From the NCBI RefSeq assembly GCF_009830285.1, contig NZ_WUQX01000001.1, positions 682,501 to 746,500 on the forward strand: a DNA stretch of 64,000 nt. Reading direction: 5' to 3'. This DNA is from Sporofaciens musculi. Its GTDB lineage: Bacteria; Bacillota; Clostridia; Lachnospirales; Lachnospiraceae. This document shows positions 31,516-41,779 of the stretch, one piece after another (positions within the stretch are counted from its first letter, which is position 1; every line of letters starts with the position of its first letter). The notes beneath the pieces are model-generated. The model saw only the letters and a list, made by a program, of their open reading frames with translations. It was not told where the DNA came from and searched no databases. Position numbers and translations under genes: made by a program.

Positions 31516-32564
31516 AATCAATCATCAAAAAGGGCACTGGAGAAAAATCCAATGTGATAATTGAACTGGACGGTGGCTGTCTTCCAGTCACTCAGTTCAA
31601 AGCGGGTAGTAGGTAATGGCGAAAGTAATGGCTTTTCATCTTCAAGAAATAAGTCCAGCCGGCTGCCCTCTTTCTTTTGAAAGAGCCTTCGATTGAACTG
31701 CTCCAGTTTTTCTCTGATTGCACAGTTTAATTCGGCAAGAGAAAAGAACTGTTCATTCCGGAGTGCTGCTGTTATCTAAGTAGAAATATTTCCTACTGTT
31801 CCTTCGGCATTCGGCTTATCCTTTGGTGTCCTGACACGGGCAGGGATGATAGCTGTGCCATAGTGCTCAGCCATTTCCTGATAGGTTTCATTGATCTGCT
31901 GATCTTTCCATCCACCATTGTGAACAACTGCTGTCCTGCAGTTATCCGGTACGAGAATTCTGGCGACACCGCCAAAAAATTCGTACATATGGACATGGGC
32001 AGTGATCCATGATTTCTGCTTCATATCCAGAAAGGCTTCTACATACGCATACTGGCTGTAAGTCATTACACCTACGAATATGTAAGACTTTAAGCTTTCA
32101 CCGGTATCTGGGTCAATAATCGTTGCAGGATCCCCTGCCCAGTCAACCTCGACCTGCTCACCGGGTTTACGATTGATGTGCATGGTAGCACGTCGTTTCT
32201 GTTCATCCTGTTGGATGTGATAGCAGAATTGTGAATACATCAGTGGTTCATCGCCGTTGGCACGGCAATCCTCCATGTATTCTGTCCACAGGAGTTTTTT
32301 ACTTACTCCGTTACGGAGCAGCTCCTTGTGAATGTAGGCATAGTCTGGCATACGCTTTTGAGAGCGGTCGCATTGTTTTGGATAAAGCAAGCCTTCAAGA
32401 ACTTCATCCGTTTGAGTGTCTTCCAGCGGCCAAGAAACATCTAATTCTTGTGCTCGTTTTAAGACCTTTGCTACGGTATTTCTTGAACACGGAACGCTCA
32501 ATGCTATGCTCCGATTACTAAATCCTAAGCTGGATAATCTTAGGATTTCTCGATATTTGGTCAT
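31516..32564 (-). pseudogene. istA: IS21-family IstA transposase remnant
   Basis: The N-terminal 260 residues are intact: HTH (LGFSNRSIALSVPCSRNTVA), catalytic core (VEVDWAGDPATIIDPDTGES, VPDNCRTAVVHNGGW, PARVRTPKDKPNAEGTVGNI). A TAG (GNIST-stop-ITAALRNEQF) at about 31777 then interrupts it. Reading past the stop continues the protein to QFNYHIGFF and a new stop near 31519, where homology ends. It therefore carries a nonsense codon and a C-terminal truncation. It diverges from the intact istA at 32725. Confidence 0.8.
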
Positions 32565-32578
32565 AATGGTGACTGCAA

Positions 32579-32668
32579 ATTCCGCACGAACGGCGTAGCC
32601 ATTCCGCTTCCGGCGGCGTAATCATTCCACAGTAACGGCGTGCAAATTCCGCTTCAAACGGCGTATCT
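32579..32668. repeat. Left subterminal repeats of the IS21 element (4 copies, about 22 bp)
   Basis: Copies begin at 32579, 32601, 32624 and 32646. The pattern is ATTCCgc-N5-CGGCGTA-N2-3. Spacing of 22, 23 and 22 bases puts them on the same DNA face, as expected for IstA binding sites. The array lies between two divergent istA genes, so it may serve either. Confidence 0.75.
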
Positions 32669-32724
32669 TCCTTTATACTTTGAGATGGAACAATCAGATC
32701 AGAGTGTAAAGAAAGGAGCATGTC

Positions 32725-34290
32725 ATGCAAAGTTACGCTACTATTATCGGCGTTGTAGAACTACGCCTACAAAAACAGAGTTACACCACTGTACAAAAGC
32801 GTTATTCCATCGGATCCAGTACAGTGACACTCATTATGAAACGCTTTAAAGAATTAGGACTTTCTCTCGATGATTTGAAGAGGATGGAACCTGTAAAAGT
32901 GGAGAAGGCATTTTATCCGCCGGAAAATCTCCGCCATCAAGATATTCCTCTCCCTGATTTTGAAGCAATCCATGACCGCATGATCGCCATGGGGAAAAAT
33001 GCGGATCTGGGATTCTTGTGGTTGGAATACAAGGAGCAGCACCCAGATGGATATCAGCAATCGCAGTTTTATCATTTATACCGCCGATTTATGGAAGAAA
33101 ATTATGGCAGCCGGAACGCCTCCATGCCAGTAGAACGAATCCCAGGGCAAAAGATGTATATTGACTGGGTTGGTGACCAACCGGAGCTTCTTGTCGATCC
33201 GGAAACAGGGGAAATCCATAAAGTCCATCTTTTTACTACAACCCTTGGGTTTAGCAGTTACATTTATGCAGAGGCTTTTATGGATGAAAAATTGCCGAAC
33301 TTTATTTCTGGCGTTGTCCATGCACTAAGCTTTTACGGTGCGATACCACAATACCTCGTTCCGGATAATTTAAAAACAGCAGTCACCAGACATACAAAGG
33401 ATGAATTGATCCTAAATTCTGCTTTTGCGGACCTTGAAGAGTTTTACGATACGATTGTACTGCCGCCGCCTCCAAGAAAACCGAAAGGAAAAGCAACCGT
33501 GGAAAACCACGTGAAATTTCTGGAGATACATTTAGTCGAAAAGCTGAAGGAAAGTGTATTTACCGACTTGTCGATGCTCAATGACCGGATTATGGAGCTT
33601 GTTTCAGGGATCAATCAGAGAAATTTTAAAAAGAAATCCGACATTCGGTTTACTCGGAAAGATGCATATACCAAATACGACAAACCGCATATGAAGCCCC
33701 TGCCCGGTGCAAATTATACTTTATGTGACTACAAATATTTCCTGCATGTGCCAAATAATTACCATCTTGAGTATGATGGGCATTACTACTCCGTACCGTA
33801 CAGATATCTGAAAGAACCGGCTGTTCTCAAAGCCACCATAAGCGAAGTCAGGATATGCGATAAAAACAATAAACTGATCTGCAGGCATGCCCGGTCTTAT
33901 AAAACCTTTCCGCTATATATTACCGAAGAGAACCATATGCCGGCGAATCATCAGTATTACAAGGAGCTAAATTCCAAGGATGGTGCTTACTACAGACGCT
34001 GGGCATCTGTATATGGAGAATATATGGAGATTTTGGTTGACCGTATCCTGCGTTCAGCAAAACACGAGGAGCAAGCCTACAACAGCTGTAATGGGATCCT
34101 GCACAGCTGCAAAAACATTTCCCATACGATCGTTGAAGAGGCAGCTGAACGCTGTGTAAAAGCAAATGCATGCAAATATACCTATTTCAAGAAAGTACTC
34201 AATACAGTACGTAATGAAAAATATGGGAAATGCCAAACCGGACAGATGCCTGTACATGAAAACATCAGAGGGAGGGATTTTTACAAATGA
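32725..34290 (+). CDS. istA: IS21-family transposase IstA
   Basis: 521 residues, full length. N-terminal HTH (YTTVQKRYSIGSSTVTLIMK), then the integrase core: MYIDWVGDQPELLVDPETGE (first Asp), QYLVPDNLKTAV (second Asp), and RKPKGKATVENHVKFLEIHL (Glu). A C-terminal beta-barrel-like part follows (YHLEYDGHYYSVPYRYL). AAGGAG precedes the ATG. It performs strand transfer together with IstB. No frame break. Confidence 0.92.
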   Translation: MQSYATIIGVVELRLQKQSYTTVQKRYSIGSSTVTLIMKRFKELGLSLDDLKRMEPVKVEKAFYPPENLRHQDIPLPDFEAIHDRMIAMGKNADLGFLWLEYKEQHPDGYQQSQFYHLYRRFMEENYGSRNASMPVERIPGQKMYIDWVGDQPELLVDPETGEIHKVHLFTTTLGFSSYIYAEAFMDEKLPNFISGVVHALSFYGAIPQYLVPDNLKTAVTRHTKDELILNSAFADLEEFYDTIVLPPPPRKPKGKATVENHVKFLEIHLVEKLKESVFTDLSMLNDRIMELVSGINQRNFKKKSDIRFTRKDAYTKYDKPHMKPLPGANYTLCDYKYFLHVPNNYHLEYDGHYYSVPYRYLKEPAVLKATISEVRICDKNNKLICRHARSYKTFPLYITEENHMPANHQYYKELNSKDGAYYRRWASVYGEYMEILVDRILRSAKHEEQAYNSCNGILHSCKNISHTIVEEAAERCVKANACKYTYFKKVLNTVRNEKYGKCQTGQMPVHENIRGRDFYK

Positions 34291-35049
34291 TGCCTCCAAA
34301 AGATGCGTTTACAAAAGAAGAGCTGCAAGTCACTTCAAGGCTCCGTCAGATGAAGCTTTCCGGTATGGCAGATGCATTAGAAAACCAACTCAGGGATCCT
34401 AATGCGGATCTCGCCTCATTTATGGACAGAATCATTGAGATCGTCAATACCGAATGGCAGAACCGTTACGACAAGAAATTTTCACGGTTCCTAAAGCAGG
34501 CCAAACTACGTTATCCAGCCGCAGATCTGGATGAATCCATCTATGATCCAGGACGTATGCTGGATACGGCATCCATCGAGAGGCTGAATACCTGCCATTG
34601 GGTGGAAGAAGGCCGAAACCTGTTGATTACCGGTCTGACCAGCAGTGGGAAAACATATCTGAGTAATGCTTTGTGTATTTCGGCAATCCGTCAGTTTAAA
34701 ACTGTGCGGTACATCAGGGCCAGTATCCTTATGGGTGAGCTAGAACAATCGCGGATTAAAGGATGCTATCTGGAATACATCCAGAAGCTGGCAAAGATAG
34801 ATTTGCTGGCAGTGGATGACTTCGGACTTATGCCGCTTGATCTGGATAAATGCCGGGATTTTTTCTGAAGTAATAGATGCAAGGGATGGACGTAAATCTA
34901 CAATCCTTATTTCACAGTTTCCGATCAAGTCCTGGTTTGATATGTTTTCAGACGGAACCTATGCAGATGCCTGCCTTGCCCGTATCACTGACAAAAAGCA
35001 TTCTTACCGTCTTGAAATGAATGGACGGAGTATGCGTGAGCCAGTGTAA
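34287..35049 (+). CDS. istB: IS21-family ATPase helper IstB, one frame break
   Basis: About 254 residues. AAA+ features: Walker A in ITGLTSSGKTYLSNAL, Walker B in LLAVDDFGLMPLD, and sensor ISQFPIKSWFDM. A frame break at about 34858 (one base too many or too few in CGGGATTTTTTCTG) separates the first 193 residues from the C-terminal FSEVIDARDGRKSTILISQF. It overlaps istA by 4 bases. IstB delivers target DNA to IstA. Confidence 0.88.
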
Positions 35050-35074
35050 TAAAGTCGATAAATAGAGAGCGGCG

Positions 35075-35135
35075 CTGATGCGCTGTTGGGAACGGAACGG
35101 CTGCGCCGTTCACACGGAACTGCCGTTCCGATTTA
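35075..35135. repeat. Right subterminal repeats of the IS21 element
   Basis: On the minus strand the stretch reads as two tandem ~22-bp units, beginning TTCCGTGTGAACGGCGC and GTTCCGTTCCCAACAGC. They resemble the left-end units in inverse orientation. Confidence 0.55.
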
Positions 35136-35210
35136 GCGTAATCTACAAATGGTGACCTCCTGTGTAATAGATTTACACAATAATTGTGCATAATTCTATT
35201 ATAAAACAAG

Positions 35211-35294
35211 TGGCTCATTATGACCGGAATCGTGGCTCACGGCAAAACGGAATCGTGGCTCACTCTCATCGGACAGGTGGCTCATTTGGGCACA
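35211..35294. repeat. End of a different IS21-family element: four GTGGCTCA repeats
   Basis: GTGGCTCA recurs four times with CGGAATC/CGGACAG spacers (period about 22) and ends TTTGGGCACA; in reverse the tip starts TGTGCCCAAATGAGCCAC, as IS21-family tips start with TG. The same motif family is at 46262-46345. This is an orphan end: its transposase genes are gone. Confidence 0.6.
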
Positions 35295-35300
35295 GATTAT

Positions 35301-35740
35301 TCATCCCCAGTCCATCTGGTATGATTCTCCCGGTGCTGTATGGTAACGCTGACCACGGCTGCCTTGAGAAACTACAAGCTGCCTTTTGGGTGGGACAAGT
35401 TCCTTATGCTTGGAAATATAGTCTTTAACGATGGTTAAACCACCCTGGAACCCATTTTCTTTTAATCTGTCATAACAGAGGGAAGAGTTTGTAATTCCTT
35501 TTCGGAGTAATTCATCAATAATCCCTGTAAATCCTGTCAGAAGAGTATGTTCGGCTTTACGGCCGGTGAGTGCATGCGGAAGGTCAATAAAGCCAGATTT
35601 TTAATTCTTCGTAGTTTGGCCCGTGAAATTCCTGCCCTGCGTTCTAATTCTGCGAGATTAACTTTATCAGGATTGAATTTTTCTTCCATTGTGATTTCTA
35701 CTGATGCATTGGCATACATCATTTTAGAACACGAAGAGAA
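35301..35740 (-). pseudogene. Fragment of another IS21-family IstA (N-terminal)
   Basis: Reading the minus strand from about 35740: FNPDKVNLAELERRAGISRA, KLRRIKN, then after an indel near 35602, LTGRKAEHTLLTGFTGIIDE and LVVSQGSRGQRYHTAPG, stopping at YQMDWG just before the first catalytic Asp neighbourhood. It is cut by the orphan IS21 end at 35294. From 35741 to 35898 there is a likely IS tip (TGGTCAATTTTCCCCGCC) and no gene. Confidence 0.65.
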
Positions 35741-35898
35741 AAATACAATGACTTTTCTATCCGACTAAAAATGGTTAATTCTAAGCGGCTTTAGGTGGTC
35801 AATTTTCCCCGCCCCTAACAAAAGTATTATTTTGTGTATATTCTATCTTGTTTTGTTTATGGTGCATACACATACTAAACGGTAAAATTAAAGTGAAT

Positions 35899-36635
35899 TT
35901 AGATATCATTTGTGACAAAGCGCACTTCAAGTTTATCAGGGCGTGAATAACTTTCTGTATATTCAACTAAATTACCATTTTCATCGTATCCTATGAATTC
36001 AATATAGTTGACGATAGAGGTGGCACTTGGAAGATGAAGGTGCTTTTGAAGTTTTTCGCCAGCTTCTACCATCATCATTGTCTCATTAAATTTTACAGGC
36101 AAATGATTTTTGGATTTCATATAATCATAAAGCGATATGTGCTCAAAATTGTAATTATCGATATCTGAAAAAAAATGAATAGGAACATAGGTAAACTCAA
36201 TTGCAAGAGGTTCCTTGTTTCCAAGACGAATTCGATGAATACCGTATATTTCATCTTCTTCAGAAAGTCCAAGTTTATCTGCAAAGTATTTTCTGTTTTT
36301 GATTATACCTGTGCCTAAGCATTTATTGGAAATTTCAATACCAAAGTTACGAACTAAAGAGGTAAAGCTGGCATTTTTGATTCATTTAGTACTCCTAAAG
36401 CAACTCGATTTTGTTCGGGTTTGCGGACAAAAGTTCCCTTTCCGTGAACGCGAATTAAGTAATGTTGGCTAATTAATTCGTCAAAGATGTCATGAATCAA
36501 ATACCGACTTACACTATACATTGTTGCAAAATCCCGTTCGCTAGGAAGCAACTCCCCAGGAAGATATTCCTGTGTTTTAATTTTTGTAATGATACTAGAT
36601 TTTATTTGTGCGGCTAATACATCATCATTGCTCAT
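35899..36635 (-). CDS. GntR/HutC-type regulator (UTRA domain), one frame break
   Basis: About 245 residues: a winged-helix N-terminus (LPSERDFATMYSVSRYLIHD, IRVHGKGTFVRKPEQ) and a UTRA effector domain (DEIYGIHRIRLGNKEPLAIE, then YDENGNLVEYTESYSRPDKL). A break near 36375 splits it. Its ATG overlaps the stop of the neighbouring GntR gene by 4 bases, so the pair is one operon divergent from the frl-type operon. FrlR of Bacillus and Escherichia is the same family. Confidence 0.78.
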
Positions 36636-37342
36636 AAAACTACCTCCCTGATAAAACCAAAACGATCAATTAGCATATTATTTTCAAAAAAGACTGCAAG
36701 ATGTCCTTGTTTATCATACATGAGCCCTTTGTATTTCATTAAAGGGCTATCAACAGGAATATTTAAAATTTGAGCAGTCTTTGTGTCTGCGTAAAGTAAG
36801 GTGACTTTTTGATTCGATTTTGCCAAGGTTATTTGACAATTGTTTGTAATCAAATCAATTGCAGGAGCAGAAGCAGCAATTTGTTGGGTGAGATCTGGAT
36901 AGATATATTCAGGAATATACGTTGTATTGATACAAATTAGTTGAGTATCATCTGAATAAAGCCAAACAATTTTGTATATTTTCGATTTTTCAGGAAGTAA
37001 CATTTCGCTTGCAAGATAGTTATCTGCTTCTATTTTTTTGAAATCATATAATTCGTAAGTTAATTGTCCGCTATCTTCCTCTGAATGTAAGGAAAAATTA
37101 CGAATGGATTGTAAAATGCGTTTAGGCGCTACGTAATAACCACTTCGTGGTTTTGAGATAATTGTTTTATCTTGAAGTAACAGATTCAAGGCTCCACGAA
37201 CAGTTAAGCGTTGTACATGAAACAGCTCTGCCAGCTTTCGTTCCGAAGGCAGTTTGTCACCTGGAAGATAGTGTTCTTCCTTTAGCATGTATTTGATTTC
37301 TTTTGATAATGCAACATCTAAAGTTAATAAATTTTTTTCATA
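36632..37342 (-). CDS. GntR/HutC-type regulator (UTRA domain), second of a pair
   Basis: About 236 residues from ATG 37342. The N-terminus (NLLTLDVALSKEIKYMLKEE) needs one extra A in the A7 run right after the ATG; otherwise the frame begins only at 37288. Winged helix: LPSERKLAELFHVQRLTVRG, ISKPRSGYYVAPKR. UTRA domain: KSKIYKIVWLYSDDTQLICI through LMKYKGLMYDKQGHLAVFFE. Two paralogous UTRA regulators side by side suggest two sensed ligands, or a pair with split roles. Confidence 0.75.
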   Translation of the reverse strand, partial: YEKNLLTLDVALSKEIKYMLKEEHYLPGDKLPSERKLAELFHVQRLTVRGALNLLLQDKTIISKPRSGYYVAPKRILQSIRNFSLHSEEDSGQLTYELYDFKKIEADNYLASEMLLPEKSKIYKIVWLYSDDTQLICINTTYIPEYIYPDLTQQIAASAPAIDLITNNCQITLAKSNQKVTLLYADTKTAQILNIPVDSPLMKYKGLMYDKQGHLAVFFENNMLIDRFGFIREVVL

Positions 37343-37516
37343 AGAACTCCTAATATTATAATTTACTTGTAACTTATAATCAAATTATACGTTGTCAGTT
37401 CTTAAAAAGCAAATGGAAAGGAAAAAAGAAATGAATAAATAAAAAATAAATATAAAAACTGGTATAGTAAATTTGAAATGTGTTTCATACCAGAATAAAA
37501 GAAATATATGCATTGT

Positions 37517-37538
37517 GTATAAATAAATGCATTTATAC
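37517..37538. promoter_or_regulatory. Candidate GntR operator
   Basis: Inverted repeat GTATAAA-N8-TTTATAC (37517-37523 and 37532-37538), overlapping a perfect 14-bp palindrome ATAAATGCATTTAT (37523-37536). It lies between the divergent gntR pair and the frl-type operon. HutC-type GntR operators are GT..TA..AC palindromes of this kind. Confidence 0.5.
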
Positions 37539-37590
37539 TTAAAAAAATTATAAAAAATACAACAATATTCAATATTCTTTACATGAAGTA

Positions 37591-37619
37591 TTGAAAAAAT
37601 AAAAAATGTGGTATATTAA
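37591..37619 (+). promoter_or_regulatory. Promoter of the frl-type operon
   Basis: TTGAAA (37591-37596) and TATTAA (37614-37619) are 17 bases apart, 48 bases upstream of the first ATG. It is AT-rich, and the candidate operator lies about 55 bases upstream. Confidence 0.45.
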
Positions 37620-37666
37620 ATTTAAAAATAGTCACCAATACAAAGGAAGGGAAAGGAGAAAACACT

Positions 37667-38659
37667 ATGTTGAAATTTAATGAACAGAAACAGATTGAAA
37701 GTGTGAATGGAGCGCTTGCTCTGAGAAATCAAATTAATGAATTGATTGATGGAATTTGTAAAGAAGGATACAAGAATATTTGTTGGCTCGGTATCGGTGG
37801 AACATATGCATCTTGCCTCCAGGCAGAGGTTCATATGAAAGAAAAATCAAAACTTTCATTTTTTGTTGAAAACGCAGCAGAGTATTTGACAACTGGAAAT
37901 AAAAAAGTTGGAGAAGGAACTATTGTAATTATTTCGTCTGTTACAGGAACAACTTCTGAAATCGTAGATGGAGTAAAAAAGCACAGAAGAGTGGAGCAAG
38001 GGTGATTGGTTTTATTGATGTTGCTACTGCAGAACTTGCAAAACTTGTAGACTATGTGATTACATATCCTGCCAATGAACAATTGAAATTTTATATGGTA
38101 GCAGATAGATTTATGTACAATGCAGGAGAATTTCCAGAATATGAGGATTTATACAAGGAGTTGGATCAGTATTTGGCAACTGCACTTGTGGAAGTTGAAA
38201 AGGAAGCAGATGCTTTCGGAGAAGAATTTGCAAATCGTCATAAGGACGACAAAATTCATTATTTTGTTGGGGCTGGGAACCAGTATGGTGCCACATATTC
38301 TTATGCAATGTGTTATTGGGAAGAACAGCATTGGATTCGTACAAAATCTATCCACAGTGCAGAATTTTTCCATGGAATGTTAGAAATAATTGACAAAGAT
38401 ACACCAGTTACAGTATTTATTGGGGAAGATTCTCAGAGATCATTGAGCGAGCGCGTTGCAAACTTCTTGCCACGCATTTGTGGAAAATACAATATTATTG
38501 ATACCAAGAAATTTGAATTAAAAGGAATTAGTCCAGAGTACAGAGGATATATATCACATTTAGTGATGCATGCGGTAACACAGAGAATTGATGTACATAT
38601 GGAAAGTCAATTGTCATCCTATGGAAATCAGAAGATATTACAGATGTCTGGACTATTAA
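37667..38659 (+). CDS. frlB: Fructosamine-6-phosphate deglycase (FrlB-like SIS protein), two frame breaks
   Basis: About 330 residues, close to FrlB length. SIS domains: NICWLGIGGTYASCLQAEVH, IISSVTGTTSEIVDGVK, and the active-site loop SIHSAEFFHGMLEIIDKDTP, equivalent to the SGEFRHGPLEI loop of FrlB/FraB with Glu and His. Indels lie near 37985 and at about 38600. Restoring the second gives the C-terminus NCHPMEIRRYYRCLDY, matching the NPxExRRYYxxLxY end of FrlB, and a stop at 38659 just before the kinase ribosome site. The enzyme splits 6-phosphofructosyl-amino acids into glucose-6-phosphate and the amino acid. Confidence 0.85.
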
Positions 38660-38668
38660 GGTGGCAAA

Positions 38669-39521
38669 ATGGACAGAAAGATAAGAGTAGCAGCAATAGG
38701 AGATAATTGTATTGATTATTATGATTCATTGAATGAATCTTATCCAGGGGGAAACCCAGTGAATGTTGCTGTATACATAAAACGATTAGGTGGAGAAAGT
38801 TCTTATACAGGTGCTGTTGGAACTGATTCATTCGGAAAAATCATGATAAGTGCAATTCAAAATAAAGGAGTCGATACTTCTCATATTCAAGTGCTGGATG
38901 GAAAAACCGCAGTTACACATGTTGACATTGTAGATGGAGATAGAGTGTTTGGAAAATATGAAGAAGGTGTTTTGGCAGACTTTAAGCTAAGAGAACAAGA
39001 CATTTCCTTTATAAAGAAACATGATTTAGCGGTTACAGGAATTTGGGGAATGATTGAAGATGAGCTTCCACTTATTTCTGAAAGAAATTCCAGTTGCATT
39101 TGATTTTGCCAATAAATTTGCAAATCCAATTGTTGAGAAAGCGATTCCATATGTGACATATGCATTCTTCTCTTTTGACGAGGAATCACGCAATGAGTTT
39201 AGACAGAAATATCATAGCATGGGCTTAAAAGAAAAAGAAAATTGTACGGAACAATTAAAGGAATTCATGAAAGCAATGCAACAAAAAGGACCTAAAGTCA
39301 TTATTGCAACATTGGGGAAAAATGGAAGCATTGGGTATGATGGAAATTCTTGGTATCGATTTGGAATCATAGAGTGTAAAGTTGTTGATACAATGGGTGC
39401 AGGCGACAGTTTTATTGCCGGATTTTTATATGGGATTTTGAATGGATTGAATGTTCAAGATTCGATGGAAGCAGGAGCTCAGAATAGTGCGGTAACAATA
39501 GGGTATCAAGGGGCATGGTAG
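38669..39521 (+). CDS. frlD: Fructosamine kinase (FrlD-like, PfkB family), one frame break
   Basis: About 284 residues. It shares FrlD-specific stretches, not only general PfkB ones: AAIGDNCIDYYDSL, YPGGNPVNVAVYIKR, DRVFGKYEEGVLADFKL, VTGIWGMIEDELPL, and the anion-hole/base motif VVDTMGAGDSFIAGFLYG with the catalytic Asp. A break lies near 39090, after PLISE. It phosphorylates a fructosyl-amine at C6 to feed the deglycase encoded immediately upstream (10-base gap with an AGGTGG site). Confidence 0.87.
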
Positions 39522-39537
39522 AAGGAGAATATAACAA

Positions 39538-40817
39538 ATGAGAAAAAAAATAGTGGCAATTTTATTGATAGCTACGATGGCAATGGGTATTGCAGCATGC
39601 GGAGGTTCAGGGGACAAAAAAGACGATAATACAATTACAGTATGGTGTTGGGACAAAACATTTAATATTTTTGCAATGGAAGAAGCTGCAAAAATTTATC
39701 AAGAAGATCATCAAGATGTGAAAATTGATATTGTCGAAGTTGGAGATGTAGATGTACAGTCTAGACTTACTACGGCTGGTACATCAGGAGATCTAAGCAC
39801 ATTACCAGATATTTTTTTGATGCAAGACCATGCATTCAAAAAAATGTATTATCTTATCCAGATGTATTTACAGAAATTTCTGAAAAGAAAATTGATTTTT
39901 CAGAATTTGCTTCTGGTAAAACAGATTTTTCTGTTGTAGATGGAAAACACTATGGAGTGCCTTTTGACAACGGAGCAGCAATTGCTTGTTATCGTACAGA
40001 TATTTTGCAAGAAGCTGGAATGACTTTAGAAGATTTTACAGATATTACTTGGGATGAGTGGGTTGAAAAAGGCAAAGTAGTACTGGAAAAAACAGGAAAA
40101 CCATTATTGACAACGACAGCAGGCGAATGTGATTTGCTTACGATGATGTTACAGTCTGCAGGAGCATCTTTGTTTAATGAAGATGGAACAACGAATATTG
40201 CAAAAAATGACACTTTAAAGAAGGTAATTGATACATATTGTAAAATGGAAGATTCAGGTGTGTTACAGGAAGTAAATAACTGGGATGAATACACTGGCTC
40301 AATGTTGGACAGTGAAGTTGCAGGTGTGATTAATGGGTGTTGGATTATGGGAACAATTCAGACAGCTGAGGATCAGTCAGGAAAATGGGCTATTACAAAT
40401 ATTCCAAAACTTACAAATGTAAAGGGTGCCACAAACTATTCAAATATTGGAGGTTCTTCCTGGGCAATCTCAGGGAATTGTGGAAACGTAGAGTTAGCAG
40501 AAGATTTTCTTGCGTCTACATTTGCTGGAAGTACAGAGTTATATGATAATATTCTCTCTTGTGGAGCAATTGCTACATGGACACCAGCAGGAGATTCTGA
40601 TGCATATGCAGTACCGAATGAATTTTTCTCTGGTGATGCAGTGTTTAAAAAAATAGTTGACTATTCAACAAAAGTTCCTTCTATTATTACGGGACCATAT
40701 TTCCATGAAGCAAGAGACGCAATCTCTGTTGCGACAACAAATATTACAAATGGTGCAGATTTAGAGGAAGAGCTTAAAAAAGCGGAAGATACTGTTAATT
40801 TTAATATGGGACAGTAA
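39538..40817 (+). CDS. CUT1-type sugar ABC transporter, lipoprotein substrate-binding subunit, one frame break
   Basis: About 426 residues. Lipoprotein signal peptide MRKKIVAILLIATMAMGIAA followed by the lipobox cysteine (GIAAC) and a GGSGDKK linker. Typical extracellular solute-binding family 1 features: TITVWCWDKTFNIFAMEEAA, YGVPFDNGAAIACYRTDIL, NIGGSSWAISGNC. A break lies near 39840 in an A run. It binds the substrate outside the membrane and delivers it to the two permeases downstream. No ATPase gene is in the operon, so a shared MsmK-type ATPase elsewhere is expected. Confidence 0.85.
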
Positions 40818-40888
40818 GAGAGATTCCTATTATACAAGGGGATGGAATGTAGAACCATCACCCTTATGGATAGAGAGGAGGGGTTTTT

Positions 40889-41779
40889 GTGTCTAACAAA
40901 CCAAGAAAAATGACGTTGGAAAAAAAGCATAATTTAACAGGATGGGCTTTTTTGGCACCAGCAACATTTTTGATTGCGGTGTTTAGTTTTTGGCCAATGA
41001 TCAAAGCGTTAGTTTTATCTTTTCAGACGGGGAAAGGTACAAATATGCAGATGGCTGGATTTACAAATTACATCAGAATGTTTCAAGATGATGTATTTAT
41101 TCAGTCAATAAAAACATTTTTTTTATTTCATTCTTCAAGTGCCCATTATGCTTGCAGTAGCGTTGGTGTTAGCTTGTATTCTAAATAAAAAAGACTTACG
41201 GTTTAAAGGATTTTTCCGAACAATGATTTTTTTGCCGTGTACAACTTCATTGGTTGCGTATTCAATTATTTTTCGGTCTTTGTTTGCAAATAATGGATTA
41301 GTAAATTATGTTCTAGTGAATTTTGGAATTTTGGATAAACCATATAATTTTTTGACACAACCATTTGCGGCAAAAATGGTTATCATATTGGCTCTTTTGT
41401 GGAGATGGACAGGATATAATATGGTATTTTTCCTTTCTGGATTGCAAAACATTGAATATTCAGTATACGAAGCTGCAAAAATTGATGGAGCATCAGCAAT
41501 ACAGACATTTTTAAGATTACTGTTCCATTATTAAAACCAACTATCTTGTTGACAGCAATAATGTCAACAAATGGAACATTACAGTTATTTGATGAATCAA
41601 TTAACTTGACCGATGGAGGTCCTGCGAATGCTTCAATCTCTATGTCACATTACATATATAATTTATGTTTTAAGTATGTGCCGAATTTTGGATATGCAGC
41701 AGCGATGTCCTTCTTTATATTACTGTTGGTTGCAGTATTAGCATTTATACAAATGAGGGTGGGTGATAAACGTGATTAA
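40889..41779 (+). CDS. CUT1 ABC transporter permease (MalF-like), two frame breaks
   Basis: About 296 residues from GTG 40889 (GAGGAGGGG site). Six membrane spans; FWPMIKALVLSFQTG at the start, the EAA loop YEAAKIDGASAIQTFLRL, and LTDGGPANASISMSHYIYNL. Breaks: one extra T in the T8 run near 41117 and one base missing near 41520. It pairs with the second permease, whose start overlaps its stop. Confidence 0.84.

Larger units (their letters stand above)
32570..35145 (+). mobile_element. IS21-family insertion sequence
   Basis: It carries istA and istB in the standard order with 4-base overlap. Subterminal repeats mark both ends: four 22-23 bp copies at 32579-32668 on the left, and inverted copies at about 35075-35135 on the right (TTCCGTGTGAACGGCGCAGCC in reverse complement against ATTCCGCACGAACGGCGTAG on the left). 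Exact tips are not assigned. Flanking DNA on both sides is debris of other IS21-family copies, so the site has been hit repeatedly. Confidence 0.75.

Noticed and set aside
32579..32668. Regular ~22-bp repeats resembling a CRISPR array
   Set aside because: Units are tandem without unique spacers, they lie at an IS21 end between istA genes, and no cas gene is present.
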